A stretch of 64,000 nt of DNA from Bacteroidota bacterium (lineage in GTDB: Bacteria; Bacteroidota; Bacteroidia; Chitinophagales; Chitinophagaceae), in NCBI GenBank assembly GCA_026391125.1, contig JAPLEO010000145.1, positions 35,485 to 99,484 on the forward strand, written 5' to 3'. A program made the translations under genes and the position numbers. Shown here piece by piece: positions 25,494 through 34,364 of this stretch (the first letter of the stretch is position 1; the number at the start of each line of letters is the position of its first letter). The notes under the pieces are model-generated. The model made no database searches. It was not told the DNA's origin and was given only the letters and a program-made list of their open reading frames with translations.

Positions 25494-26266
25494 GACCTCA
25501 AGTACTGATCAGTTTTGATGTGGAAGAGTTTGATATGCCACTCGACTATCAATACACTCTTCCAATTGATCAACAATTGAAGTTGGGAAAAGACGGACTT
25601 GATGCGGTTATGGAAATGATCGATCAACAAGCTATTCCAACTACCCTTTTTACCACTGCAAATTTCGCCAATCATTTTCCAGATAGCATTCGTGCACACG
25701 CTGCAAAGCATGAAATAGCTTCACATACTTTTTATCATTCTCATTTTAATAACGAACACTTATTAGAATCGAAACTGGCTTTGGAAAAAATCAGCGGACA
25801 AACCATCACTGGATTACGTATGCCCCGTATGCGTGTTGTTGATATGCATGAAGTTATTAAAGCAGGCTATGAATACGATTCATCCATCAACCCTACTTGG
25901 TTGCCAGGTAAATACAATAACCTTCATTTGCCTAGAACAATATATATGGATCAAGGGATGAAAAGAATACCTGCATCCGTTTCTCCAAACCTGAGAATAC
26001 CCTTGTTCTGGTTGAGCTTCAAGAATTTTCCTTATAGCTTTTTCAAGCAACTAACCATACAAACACTTGAAAAAGATGGTTACGTTTGCCTCTATTTTCA
26101 TCCTTGGGAATTTATCGATATCACAAATTTAAATTTACCTGCCTTCACAAGAAAATTGTGCGGACAGCCGCTGATAGATCGGTTACATCTACTAATTACA
26201 GACCTAAAAGCAAAGGGCTACGAGTTTTCCACTATCAAAGAATTTTTATCTAAAAATAAAGTGTGA
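25490..26266 (+). CDS. Polysaccharide deacetylase (NodB-type)
   Basis: A 258-residue CE4/NodB-fold protein. Motif 1 is SFDVEEF (D10 to E13), motif 2 has metal His H79 and H83 (ASHTFYHSHF), and R and D residues follow in MPRMRVVDMHEV; the last motif is YFHPWEF. The first motif resembles the 'FDVEE' group of deacetylases tied to exopolysaccharide clusters. Overlapping the ArnC-like gene by 4 bases (ATGA), it may act on the lipid-linked sugar, as ArnD does after ArnC (inference). No signal peptide, so a cytoplasmic-face role is plausible. Confidence 0.88.
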   Translation: MRPQVLISFDVEEFDMPLDYQYTLPIDQQLKLGKDGLDAVMEMIDQQAIPTTLFTTANFANHFPDSIRAHAAKHEIASHTFYHSHFNNEHLLESKLALEKISGQTITGLRMPRMRVVDMHEVIKAGYEYDSSINPTWLPGKYNNLHLPRTIYMDQGMKRIPASVSPNLRIPLFWLSFKNFPYSFFKQLTIQTLEKDGYVCLYFHPWEFIDITNLNLPAFTRKLCGQPLIDRLHLLITDLKAKGYEFSTIKEFLSKNKV

Positions 26267-26267
26267 G

Positions 26268-26930
26268 ATGAAAAACAATAAATCAACCATGCTCTGGGTT
26301 GTTGGGATTATCTCTCTAATACCCATCGTTTATTTAGCATCAATTTATCCCACCCTACCAAAAATTGTACCTACCCATTTTGATATGGATGGCAAACCAA
26401 ATGATTATAGCGATAAGTCTACGCTGATTTTCATCACGCTATTGTTTAGTGCATTATCTTTTGGTTGTTACTTGCTAATAACTAATCTACCCAAAATTGA
26501 TCCCAAAAAAACTGCAGGTCAATCTCCCGAAATTTTTCAGCGCCTTGGTTTAACAATTGCCCTATTGATGTCTTTTATCAATTTTGTGATCACCTATGCT
26601 GCAACCAATAAAACAGATAATATTACAAGAGTCATTTTTCCTGCACTAGGCATTTTCTTTGCTTTTATGGGAAAATATATGAAAGATATCAAGCCCAATT
26701 ATTTCGCCGGCTTTAGAACACCATGGGCTTTAGAGAATGATGACAACTGGAGAGAGACTCATAAACTTGCAGGAAATATGTGGATGGCGGGTGGTAGTAC
26801 TATCACTATTCTAACCGTATTTTTACCATCAAAATATGGGTTCATTGCATTTATGAGCATCACCGCGATTGTTACGATTGTCCCTTTTGCATTTTCCTAT
26901 TTGTTCTTTAAAAAGCAACAACCAAAATAA
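26268..26930 (+). CDS. DUF1648/SdpI-like membrane protein
   Basis: A 220-residue protein with five to six hydrophobic segments. The first loop, LPKIVPTHFDMDGKPNDYSDK, is the DUF1648 signature (P-x-H-F-D-x-x-G). The C-terminal half has an SdpI-family pattern: GKYMKDIKPNYFAGFRTPWAL then ENDDNWRETHKLAG. SdpI in Bacillus is an immunity/signalling protein; many relatives have no known role. It starts 2 bases after the deacetylase and 5 bases before the hydrolase, so it belongs to the same transcript. Confidence 0.85.
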   Translation: MKNNKSTMLWVVGIISLIPIVYLASIYPTLPKIVPTHFDMDGKPNDYSDKSTLIFITLLFSALSFGCYLLITNLPKIDPKKTAGQSPEIFQRLGLTIALLMSFINFVITYAATNKTDNITRVIFPALGIFFAFMGKYMKDIKPNYFAGFRTPWALENDDNWRETHKLAGNMWMAGGSTITILTVFLPSKYGFIAFMSITAIVTIVPFAFSYLFFKKQQPK

Positions 26931-26934
26931 CCCA

Positions 26935-28371
26935 ATGAAAAAGCTCACCATATTTTTCGCCACTGTTTTGTTTTTTTCTAACATACAAGCACAAGAGATC
27001 TCTGGAGCATGGATGGGCACACTAAAAGCTGGTGCAGTAAAATTGCGTATTGTAATTCGCATTAGTAAAACAGAGAAAGGATATTCCGCATTATTCGATA
27101 GCCCAGATCAAAAAGCATTTGGCTTAATGGTCAATAAAACTGAACTGGTAAAAGATAGTTTACTCTGCGATATACAACTCATTAAAGGTGGTTACAGAGC
27201 AAGCTGGGATGGTAAAGATGCGCTTACAGGAACCTTTACACAGGGACTTGGTTCTTTTCCATTAGACATGAAAAAATTGAAGGATGATGAGATCCCAAAA
27301 GCTGAAGTAAAAGTTCGCGCACAAACACCAAAGGAACCATTTGGATATTTAGCAGAGGAAGTGGAATATGATAACGCAGACAAAACAATTCACTATGGGG
27401 CTACACTAACCAAACCTAACAACCAAACAAGTTTCCCAACGGTAATCATCATTTCTGGTAGCGGTACACAGGATAGAGATGGTAGCATGTTTGGACATAA
27501 ATCTTATGCAGTGCTGGCCGACTTGTTAACTAAACAAGGTGTTGCAGTGTTAAGAGTAGATGATCGTGGCGCAGGAAAAAGTACTTTGGGAAATGGTGAT
27601 CCTACAAAATTGACTTCGGTTGACTTCGCATACGATGTAAACAATAGCATCAATTATTTATTGAGCAGAACTGATATCGATAAAAATAAAATTGGGTTAG
27701 TGGGTCATAGCGAAGGCGGCATGATCGCACCAATGGTGGCTGTAAAAAATAAATCAGTTACTTATTTAGTATTCCTAGCTGGACCCGGCATTTCCGGTCA
27801 GGATATTTGGAACTTTCAAATGGGAAGGAATGTTATCAAACCAAATCTATCAGAATCCGACAATGCACTAGCCACAGACGTTGTCAATAAATTGAATGAA
27901 CCGTTTGCTCAATCAACCGATTACAATACAATCACAGACAAAATGAAAGCCAATTATACGGATTGGAAAAAGAATGTGAGCGATAGTAAAGAGAAGGAAC
28001 TGCTATATGCAAATCCAGAAGAAAGTTTTTTAAAAATCGCTAAGCAATTTCAAAATGGATTGTACTGGCTCAACTTTTTTTTAAAATATCAACCAGCAGA
28101 AAATCTTCAGAAAATTAACATACCAGTTTTAGCGCTAAATGGTTCTTTCGATATCCAAATTACCAGCACTGAAAATTTAGCTGGCATTGATGCAGCACTT
28201 AAGAAAGGGGGCAACAAGCATTATCAAACAAAAGAATTAGCTGGACTGAATCATTTGTTTCAAACATCAAAATTCAAAGCTCAGTCTTATGAAGCGATAG
28301 ATGAAACCTTCAATCCAGAAGCCGCTACAATTGTTGCTAACTGGATTTTATCAGAGGGGATTAAAAAATAG
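26935..28371 (+). CDS. Secreted alpha/beta hydrolase
   Basis: A 478-residue exported hydrolase. Signal peptide MKKLTIFFATVLFFSNIQAQ, then an N-terminal DUF-like beta domain (about 21-125), then an alpha/beta hydrolase fold with nucleophile S259 in GHSEGG, oxyanion stretch SGSGTQDRDG (174-183) and a C-terminal His in GLNHLFQ. The order resembles Bacteroidota periplasmic peptidase/esterase-like hydrolases. The frame opens at 26869, inside the preceding gene; ATG 26935 gives the signal peptide. Confidence 0.88.
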   Translation: MKKLTIFFATVLFFSNIQAQEISGAWMGTLKAGAVKLRIVIRISKTEKGYSALFDSPDQKAFGLMVNKTELVKDSLLCDIQLIKGGYRASWDGKDALTGTFTQGLGSFPLDMKKLKDDEIPKAEVKVRAQTPKEPFGYLAEEVEYDNADKTIHYGATLTKPNNQTSFPTVIIISGSGTQDRDGSMFGHKSYAVLADLLTKQGVAVLRVDDRGAGKSTLGNGDPTKLTSVDFAYDVNNSINYLLSRTDIDKNKIGLVGHSEGGMIAPMVAVKNKSVTYLVFLAGPGISGQDIWNFQMGRNVIKPNLSESDNALATDVVNKLNEPFAQSTDYNTITDKMKANYTDWKKNVSDSKEKELLYANPEESFLKIAKQFQNGLYWLNFFLKYQPAENLQKINIPVLALNGSFDIQITSTENLAGIDAALKKGGNKHYQTKELAGLNHLFQTSKFKAQSYEAIDETFNPEAATIVANWILSEGIKK

Positions 28372-28396
28372 CTGTCATTTACACTATCATTGTGCT

Positions 28397-28990
28397 ATGA
28401 ATTTATTAGCCCACGCATACCTTTCATTTGAGCAACCCGAGATCCTGGTGGGTAATATGATCAGTGATTATGTGAAAGGCAAAAAACAGTACGACTATCC
28501 CATTGGCATACAACATGGCATTCGATTACATCGGGCAATCGACCATTTCACCGATCATCACATTGCTACCCATATCGGCAAGCAGGTTTTCAAGCCCGCT
28601 GTTGGCACTTATGCTGGGGCATTTATGGATGTGGTTTATGATCATTTTTTGGCATTAGATGCGAATGAATTGAGTGAAATGGATTGGCAACCATACACGC
28701 AAAATGTGTACCATCATTTAAAAGAAAATGCCCATTTCTTACCCGAAAAATTTGCCCTCCAACTACCCCATATGAGTACCCACAATTGGTTATTCCATTA
28801 TCGCAATGTATTAGCGATTGAAAAAAGTTTTGGCGGACTAGTGCGAAGAACAAAATACCTTACAGACCATCAACCTGCTTTCGAAATATTTGAAAAAGAG
28901 TACGATTTTTTAAAAGAGCAATACGAAGCGTTTTTCCCGGATGTTAAAAAATTTGCACAAATCGAGTTAGTCCGATTACAGAACCAATAG
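28397..28990 (+). CDS. Acyl carrier protein phosphodiesterase-like protein
   Basis: A 197-residue AcpH (DUF479) family protein: MNLLAHAYLS at the start, GNMISDYVKGK (19-29) and GIRLHRAIDHFTDHH (41-55) with the His/Asp pairs of the HD-like metal site. E. coli AcpH removes 4'-phosphopantetheine from acyl carrier protein; Bacteroidota members are assumed similar. The frame is open upstream to 28301 inside the hydrolase gene, but ATG 28397 matches the family start. Confidence 0.88.
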   Translation: MNLLAHAYLSFEQPEILVGNMISDYVKGKKQYDYPIGIQHGIRLHRAIDHFTDHHIATHIGKQVFKPAVGTYAGAFMDVVYDHFLALDANELSEMDWQPYTQNVYHHLKENAHFLPEKFALQLPHMSTHNWLFHYRNVLAIEKSFGGLVRRTKYLTDHQPAFEIFEKEYDFLKEQYEAFFPDVKKFAQIELVRLQNQ

Positions 28991-28995
28991 GCGCT

Positions 28996-29003
28996 TATCT
29001 TTG
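28996..29003 (+). promoter_or_regulatory. -7 box upstream of DUF2911 gene
   Basis: TATCTTTG matches TAnnTTTG, 30 bases before the start at 29033. Confidence 0.5.
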
Positions 29004-29032
29004 TTTCTTACTATCAATAAACGATTCTATTT

Positions 29033-29617
29033 ATGAAGTCATTCGTATTAGCCGCCTTCCTATTTACAGCCTTATTCAGTTACGCACAACCAAAACCAAC
29101 AGAGTTGGATAAGTCGCCAATGGATATGAGCTATTGGCCAGCCAACTATCCCATCCTAAAAATGAGTGGTAAAGCAAAGGATCAACCCGTTGCAAGGGTC
29201 ATATATGGAAGACCAATGAAAAATGGCAGAGTCATTTTTGGTGGGATAATTAAATACAATGAAATGTGGCGACTTGGCGCAAATGAAGCCACTGAAATTG
29301 AAACCTTTAGAACTTTAAAAATTGGCAGTAAAATTTTAGCGAAAGGTCGCTATACAGTTTACTGTTTGCCAAATGAAAATAAATGGACCATCATTTTCAA
29401 TAAAGACAATTTCTGTTGGGGAAATTTTACCTACGATAGCAAGAAAGATTTGATCAGAACAGATATTGATGTAGAAAAAAATACGGAATCAGTTGAAGCT
29501 TTCACGCTTTATTTTGAAGATGCAAAAAATGGTGCGAATCTAGTTTTCCTATGGGATGATATTAAAACAATTCTTCCGATTGTATTGGCTGAAGAAACAA
29601 CTTCTAAAAAGAAATAG
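29033..29617 (+). CDS. DUF2911 domain protein
   Basis: A 194-residue secreted protein with a signal peptide (cut near residue 19, FSYAQ). The DUF2911 core is visible: ARVIYGRPMKNGRVIFGG (about 57-74), then MWRLGANEATEIETF and YTVYCLPNENKWTIIFNK. These proteins are common in Bacteroidota and have no established function; the compact beta pattern suggests an envelope-located sandwich. It has its own promoter-like box and ends 2 bases before the cystathionine gamma-synthase gene. Confidence 0.85.
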   Translation: MKSFVLAAFLFTALFSYAQPKPTELDKSPMDMSYWPANYPILKMSGKAKDQPVARVIYGRPMKNGRVIFGGIIKYNEMWRLGANEATEIETFRTLKIGSKILAKGRYTVYCLPNENKWTIIFNKDNFCWGNFTYDSKKDLIRTDIDVEKNTESVEAFTLYFEDAKNGANLVFLWDDIKTILPIVLAEETTSKKK

Positions 29618-29619
29618 TT

Positions 29620-30780
29620 ATGAGTAATCAAGATAAAAGTATGAGACTGGGTACGAAATATATACATGCTGGCGCAGAACCAGATCCATCAACAGGAGCC
29701 ATCATGACTCCCATCTATCAAACCTCCACTTTCGTACAAGAAGCACCAGGAGTTAATAAAGGTTTTGAATACGCACGTAGTCAGAACCCAACTAGAAAAG
29801 CATTAGAAGAAGCCTACGCACAAATCGAAAACGCGAAATACGGGTTGGCTTTTAGTAGTGGTGTTGCAGCAACCGACGCAGTGATCAAATTATTAGAACC
29901 AGGCGATGAAGTAATTGCTGCTAACGATATGTATGGCGGTACTTACCGACTATTCACGAAAATTTTTGCCAAGTTTGGTATTAAGTTTATTTATGTTGAC
30001 ACAACTGATGTAACTAATATCAGCAAGGTGATCACAGCAAAAACAAAATTGATCTGGATTGAAACACCTACCAATCCACTGATGAATATTACAGACATTG
30101 AAGCGGTTGCTGTGATTGCTAAAAAAGCAAAAGCAATTCTTTGTGTAGACAATACATTCGCATCTCCTTATTTACAAAACCCATTAACACTGGGTGCTGA
30201 CATTGTGATGCATTCTGCTACAAAATACCTAGGTGGTCATAGCGATCTAATACAAGGTTGTTTAATGATGAATGATCCCGAATTGCGCGAGCAACTGTTC
30301 TTCATTCAGAAATCAAGTGGCGCTGTACCTGGTCCGATGGATTGCTTCTTAGTATTACGTGGCATTAAAACATTACACGTGCGCATGCAAAGGCATTGTG
30401 AGAATGGCGAGAAGATCGCTCATTTCTTACGCAACCATCCAAAAGTGCAAAGGGTTTACTGGTGCGGTTTTGAAGACCATCACAACTTTGCCATTGCAAA
30501 AAAACAAATGCGCGGATTTGGTGGCATGATGAGTTTTACTTTAAAAGACGATAGTGTAGAAAATGCAAAACGCGTACTAAGTAGCACCAAAGTATTTTCT
30601 TTGGCAGAAAGTCTAGGCGGAGTAGAATCTTTGATCAATCATCCAGCAACCATGACGCATGCTTCCATTCCAAGAGAGGAGCGAATCAAAAACGGATTAA
30701 CAGACTCGTTGATTCGGTTGAGTGTGGGGATTGAGGACGTAGAAGACCTCATCGACGATCTTAACCAGGCGATAGGATAA
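29620..30780 (+). CDS. Cystathionine gamma-synthase-type PLP enzyme
   Basis: A 386-residue Cys/Met metabolism PLP enzyme. The lysine binding PLP is K202 (MHSATKYLGGHSD), D177 binds the ring nitrogen (VDNTFASP), and YGGTYR and SSGVAATDA add cofactor contacts. It is the metB/metC/mdeA fold; the order of motifs fits cystathionine gamma-synthase or a closely related lyase, and these cannot be split with confidence by eye. Its 3' end runs into a heptad-repeat element. Confidence 0.9.
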   Translation: MSNQDKSMRLGTKYIHAGAEPDPSTGAIMTPIYQTSTFVQEAPGVNKGFEYARSQNPTRKALEEAYAQIENAKYGLAFSSGVAATDAVIKLLEPGDEVIAANDMYGGTYRLFTKIFAKFGIKFIYVDTTDVTNISKVITAKTKLIWIETPTNPLMNITDIEAVAVIAKKAKAILCVDNTFASPYLQNPLTLGADIVMHSATKYLGGHSDLIQGCLMMNDPELREQLFFIQKSSGAVPGPMDCFLVLRGIKTLHVRMQRHCENGEKIAHFLRNHPKVQRVYWCGFEDHHNFAIAKKQMRGFGGMMSFTLKDDSVENAKRVLSSTKVFSLAESLGGVESLINHPATMTHASIPREERIKNGLTDSLIRLSVGIEDVEDLIDDLNQAIG

Positions 30781-30785
30781 TTTTA

Positions 30786-30906
30786 GTGAAGAGATAAAAG
30801 ATAAAAGTGAAGAGAGGTTAGAAGAGAGAAAGCTAAAAATTTAAAACCCTTAACTTTCTAAATTACCCTCCACTCTTCACTTTTATCTATAATCTTTTAT
30901 CTCTTA
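30786..30906. repeat. Heptad-repeat element, inverted arms
   Basis: Left arm 30786-30829 (GTGAAGA, GATAAAA, GATAAAA, GTGAAGA, GAGGTTA) and right arm 30867-30906 in reverse (ACTCTTCACTTTTATCT). It starts 5 bases after one stop codon and the right arm reaches the last bases of the convergent GH3 gene. The first 34 bases match the 19360 copy exactly. Confidence 0.85.
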
Positions 30907-33165
30907 TTTTACCTCAAAAGATTTTTCTGTTACTTCTTTCGAGTTCGCACCGATCATCACTTTAAACGCACCTGCTTCAATAATACTATTTCCTTCACCG
31001 TCGTAGAAGCTTAAGTCTTTTGCGGTAAGTGTAAACTTAACTTCTTTACTCTCACCTGCTTTTAAGAAGATCTTTTGGAATGCTTTTAATTCTTTCACAG
31101 GACGCACGATTGATGCGGTGATATCTCTGATATATAATTGAACTACTTCTTCGCCATCAATTTTACCAGTATTCTTCACAGTGATACTCACTTGTAATGA
31201 CTCAGTTTTTTGAATCGCAGTTTTGTTGATTGCCATGCCGCTATATTCAAAATTGGTATAACTCAATCCATAACCAAATGGATACAATGGATCGTTTGGT
31301 TGGTCTCTGTAACGAGACTTCCAACCCTGATCTCCTGTTTCTGGAATTGGACGGCCTGTATTAAAATGATTATAATAAATAGGAACCTGACCAAGTGCAT
31401 AAGGGAAACTCATCACCGTTTTTGCAGATGGATTATAGTCGCCAGCTAAAACTGCAGCCACAGCATCTCCTGTTTCAGTACCTAAGATCCAGGTTTGAAG
31501 AATCGCTGTTGTATAATCTTGAATTTGTGTAAGCACCATTGGGCGACCGCTACTCACCAACGCAATCACTGGTCGGCCATTTTTTTGAAGGGCTTTTAAT
31601 AAAGCAACCTGTCCGTCTGAAATATTAATATTACCAAGTGCCCTGTCTTCTCCAGCCATCTTTCCAGACAATCCAATATTCACCACTACCACATCTGCAT
31701 TATCTGCAGTAGCAACCGCATCTTTGATCAAAGCTTCGTTGGATGTAGCATCTGCATTGTATCCTTTGCTATATAACACATTGGAAGCGCCGAATCTTTT
31801 TTGCATGCCTTCATAAACAGTAATCGCATCATTAGCAGTTCCGTTAGCCACCCAGAAATCGAACATGTCTTCTTTACTATTTGCATAGTGCCCAATCAAC
31901 GCAATTTTCTTACCCGTTGCATTTAATGGTAACACGTTATGATTGTTCTTTAATAAAACAACAGAACGTTTTGCCGCTTCCAATGCAACTGCACGATTTG
32001 CTGCACTAAACAAAGTAGCAGATTCTCTTGCTTCGTTAGAAAATTTATAAGGGTCTTCAAATAAACCCAACTTGAATTTAAAATATAAAACCCTTGCAAC
32101 AGCATCATCCAATTGCTTCATGCTGATCTTACCTTCTTTCACTAATTCAGGAAGATACTTAAGAGTTACATTCGATTCCATATCCATATGGCTACCAGCC
32201 TGCAACGCTTTCAAAGCTGCGTCTTTACCATCTGCTGCATAACCATGCGTAATCATTTCTCCAAAACTTCCCCAATCACTCACTACAAATCCTTTGAAAC
32301 CCCATTTCTTTTCCAACACATCCGTCACCAAATATTTATTCCCACTTGCTGGAACACCATCAAATACATTGAATGAATTCATGACTGTAGCAGCACCTGC
32401 AGCAACAGCAGCTTTATAAGGAGGTAAATATTTATTCCAAAGAGCTACCCTTGAAACATCAACGTTACTATATTCTCTTCCTGCTTCTACTGCACCATAT
32501 ACAGCATAGTGTTTAACGGTCGACATGATATGATTCACATCATTCAAATCACCTTGTAACCCTTTTACTCTTGCCGCTGAAACCAAGCCACCTAAATATG
32601 GATCTTCTCCTGCACCTTCCATTACTCTGCCCCAACGAGGATCATTGCTGATATCACACATGGGAGCAAAAGTCCAATGCACACCAGCCGAAGCTGCTTC
32701 TTTTGCATGAATCGATGCGTTTTTTTCTATGCCTGGTAAATCCCAGCTACAAGCTTCTGCAAGCGGGATCGGGAAAATGGTTCTATATCCATGAATTACA
32801 TCATATCCGAAAAGCAAAGGAATACCTAAACGGGTTCCTTCCACAGCTGCTTTTTGCGCATTCAGTGTTTCCTTAACACCAATTACATTTAGAAAAGATC
32901 CTACTTTCCCTTCTCTAGTCATTTGTATTTTTGCTTTCTGACCAGGATCGTTTTCTGCCGGACCAGTGAACACACCTCCATTTACTTGATTCAACTGACC
33001 TGCTTTTTCTTCAACGGTCATCCGTTTCAAGAGATCGTTGATCCTATCAGTGATAGAAGCTTTTGAATTTTTATAAGTTGGAACTGTTGCCGGCGCTTTT
33101 GTTTGAGCCTGCGAAAAAGTAGCAACCAGTAGCAATACTGTAGCTGCGAAAATCTGTTTTCTCAT
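30904..33165 (-). CDS. bglX: Glycoside hydrolase family 3 beta-glucosidase
   Basis: A 753-residue exported GH3 enzyme. Signal peptide MRKQIFAATVLLLVATFSQAQ; the start at 33165 is preferred over the open frame at 33207 because it gives this signal. The N-terminal barrel carries the catalytic nucleophile D297 (FVVSDWGSF) and the substrate-binding KHYAVYG; the (alpha/beta)6 sandwich follows, then a C-terminal fibronectin type III-like domain (about 650-753, VKNTGKIDGEEVVQLY). It is close to periplasmic BglX, which cleaves beta-glucosides and short beta-glucans. Nearby GH9 enzyme suggests cooperation on beta-glucans. Confidence 0.93.
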   Translation of the reverse strand: MRKQIFAATVLLLVATFSQAQTKAPATVPTYKNSKASITDRINDLLKRMTVEEKAGQLNQVNGGVFTGPAENDPGQKAKIQMTREGKVGSFLNVIGVKETLNAQKAAVEGTRLGIPLLFGYDVIHGYRTIFPIPLAEACSWDLPGIEKNASIHAKEAASAGVHWTFAPMCDISNDPRWGRVMEGAGEDPYLGGLVSAARVKGLQGDLNDVNHIMSTVKHYAVYGAVEAGREYSNVDVSRVALWNKYLPPYKAAVAAGAATVMNSFNVFDGVPASGNKYLVTDVLEKKWGFKGFVVSDWGSFGEMITHGYAADGKDAALKALQAGSHMDMESNVTLKYLPELVKEGKISMKQLDDAVARVLYFKFKLGLFEDPYKFSNEARESATLFSAANRAVALEAAKRSVVLLKNNHNVLPLNATGKKIALIGHYANSKEDMFDFWVANGTANDAITVYEGMQKRFGASNVLYSKGYNADATSNEALIKDAVATADNADVVVVNIGLSGKMAGEDRALGNINISDGQVALLKALQKNGRPVIALVSSGRPMVLTQIQDYTTAILQTWILGTETGDAVAAVLAGDYNPSAKTVMSFPYALGQVPIYYNHFNTGRPIPETGDQGWKSRYRDQPNDPLYPFGYGLSYTNFEYSGMAINKTAIQKTESLQVSITVKNTGKIDGEEVVQLYIRDITASIVRPVKELKAFQKIFLKAGESKEVKFTLTAKDLSFYDGEGNSIIEAGAFKVMIGANSKEVTEKSFEVK

Positions 33166-33281
33166 ATAGCTTTGTTGATGATTGGTTGAAAAAGTAGCGT
33201 GAGTCATAAAGTTAATTAAGAATATAAAGATTTCCTTGAGAAAGGCTAATTTTCACGATTAATCTATAAAACGCTCCTTAC

Positions 33282-34076
33282 ATGCCCTTGGAAAATCAGC
33301 AGCAATTGAAGGCTTTTTTTGATGAAAAAGTAACAAGGTATAATCAGCCAAGTTTCATTGAGGCCGACCCAGTTTGCATCCCACACCTATTTTTAAAAAA
33401 ACAGGATATTGAGATCGCAGGATTTTTTGCAGCAATCTTTGCTTGGGGCAATAGAACCACCATCATCAATAAGTCGAAAGAACTCATGCAATTGATGCAA
33501 ATGGCGCCCCACGACTTTTGTTTGAATCATACTGATCAGGATCTAAAAAAACTATTACAATTCAAGCACAGAACTTTTAATGCGACTGATCTTTTGTATT
33601 GTATAGAATTCCTGAAGTACCACTATTCAAAAAATACAAGTTTAGAATCTGCATTTTTCCCAGAGAAAATTATAAAGTCAATTGATCAAAATAAAGTTGA
33701 GCAAGGACTCATTTACTTTCATCATTATTTTTTTTCATTGGAAGATGCTCCCAACAGAACCAGAAAGCATATCGCCACGCCTGATAAAAATTCGGGTTGC
33801 AAAAGATTGAATATGTATTTGAGATGGATGGTTCGAAATGATAAAAAGGGGGTCGACTTTGGAATCTGGAAAAAGATTAAACCCTCTGAATTAATCTGTC
33901 CAATTGATGTACACGTGGCAAGAGTAGCCAAACGCTTTCAATTACTCGATCGCAAACAAGCTGATTGGGCTGCTGCGGTTGAACTCACCCAATACTTGCG
34001 TACCTTAGATGCAGCGGATCCCGTAAAATACGATTACGCATTATTTGGTTTGGGGGTGATGGAAAAATACAGATGA
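33282..34076 (+). CDS. TIGR02757 family protein
   Basis: A 264-residue DUF2400/TIGR02757 protein. Family features: FFAAIFAWGNRTTIINKS near residues 48-65, KRLNMYLRWMVRN near 185-197, and a C-terminal VHVARVAKRFQLLDRK. The pattern resembles a helix-hairpin-helix DNA glycosylase fold, which has been noted for this family, but no enzymatic activity is established. It sits 2 bases before a small helical protein gene, possibly cotranscribed. Divergent from bglX. Confidence 0.85.
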   Translation: MPLENQQQLKAFFDEKVTRYNQPSFIEADPVCIPHLFLKKQDIEIAGFFAAIFAWGNRTTIINKSKELMQLMQMAPHDFCLNHTDQDLKKLLQFKHRTFNATDLLYCIEFLKYHYSKNTSLESAFFPEKIIKSIDQNKVEQGLIYFHHYFFSLEDAPNRTRKHIATPDKNSGCKRLNMYLRWMVRNDKKGVDFGIWKKIKPSELICPIDVHVARVAKRFQLLDRKQADWAAAVELTQYLRTLDAADPVKYDYALFGLGVMEKYR

Positions 34077-34077
34077 C

Positions 34078-34362
34078 ATGAACAATAATATCGATCTCAT
34101 TTCTTTGGAAAAATTGTCCTTCGATGAATTGGTAGCAACTATCAACGACCTCATCGCTAAGGATTTTTCAAAACTTGTTTATTTATTGTATGCAGTAGAT
34201 GTATCTGAAAAAAAATTGAAACAATTATTAGCAGATCATCCCAATGAAGATGCCGGTAAATTGATTGCGCTATTAATGTTAGAGAGACAAGAACAAAAAC
34301 GTAAATCCCGCGAACAATTCAAACAAAGAGAAGAAGATATTCCTGAAGAAGACAGATGGTAG
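34078..34362 (+). CDS. Conserved hypothetical protein, helical
   Basis: A 94-residue soluble protein, strongly helical, with an acidic/basic charged tail (EQKRKSREQFKQREEDIPEE). No motif, signal peptide or membrane segment. The core VYLLYAVDVSEKKLKQLLAD (about 38-57) looks like a helical bundle and similar short proteins follow TIGR02757 genes in related genomes (recollection, not checked). Its start lies directly after the TIGR02757 stop, so it is probably translated from the same message. Function unknown. Confidence 0.7.
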   Translation: MNNNIDLISLEKLSFDELVATINDLIAKDFSKLVYLLYAVDVSEKKLKQLLADHPNEDAGKLIALLMLERQEQKRKSREQFKQREEDIPEEDRW

Positions 34363-34364
34363 AT

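Noticed and set aside
31210..32376. Plus-strand frames inside the GH3 gene
   Set aside because: Shadow frames of the beta-glucosidase gene; no start context or homology.
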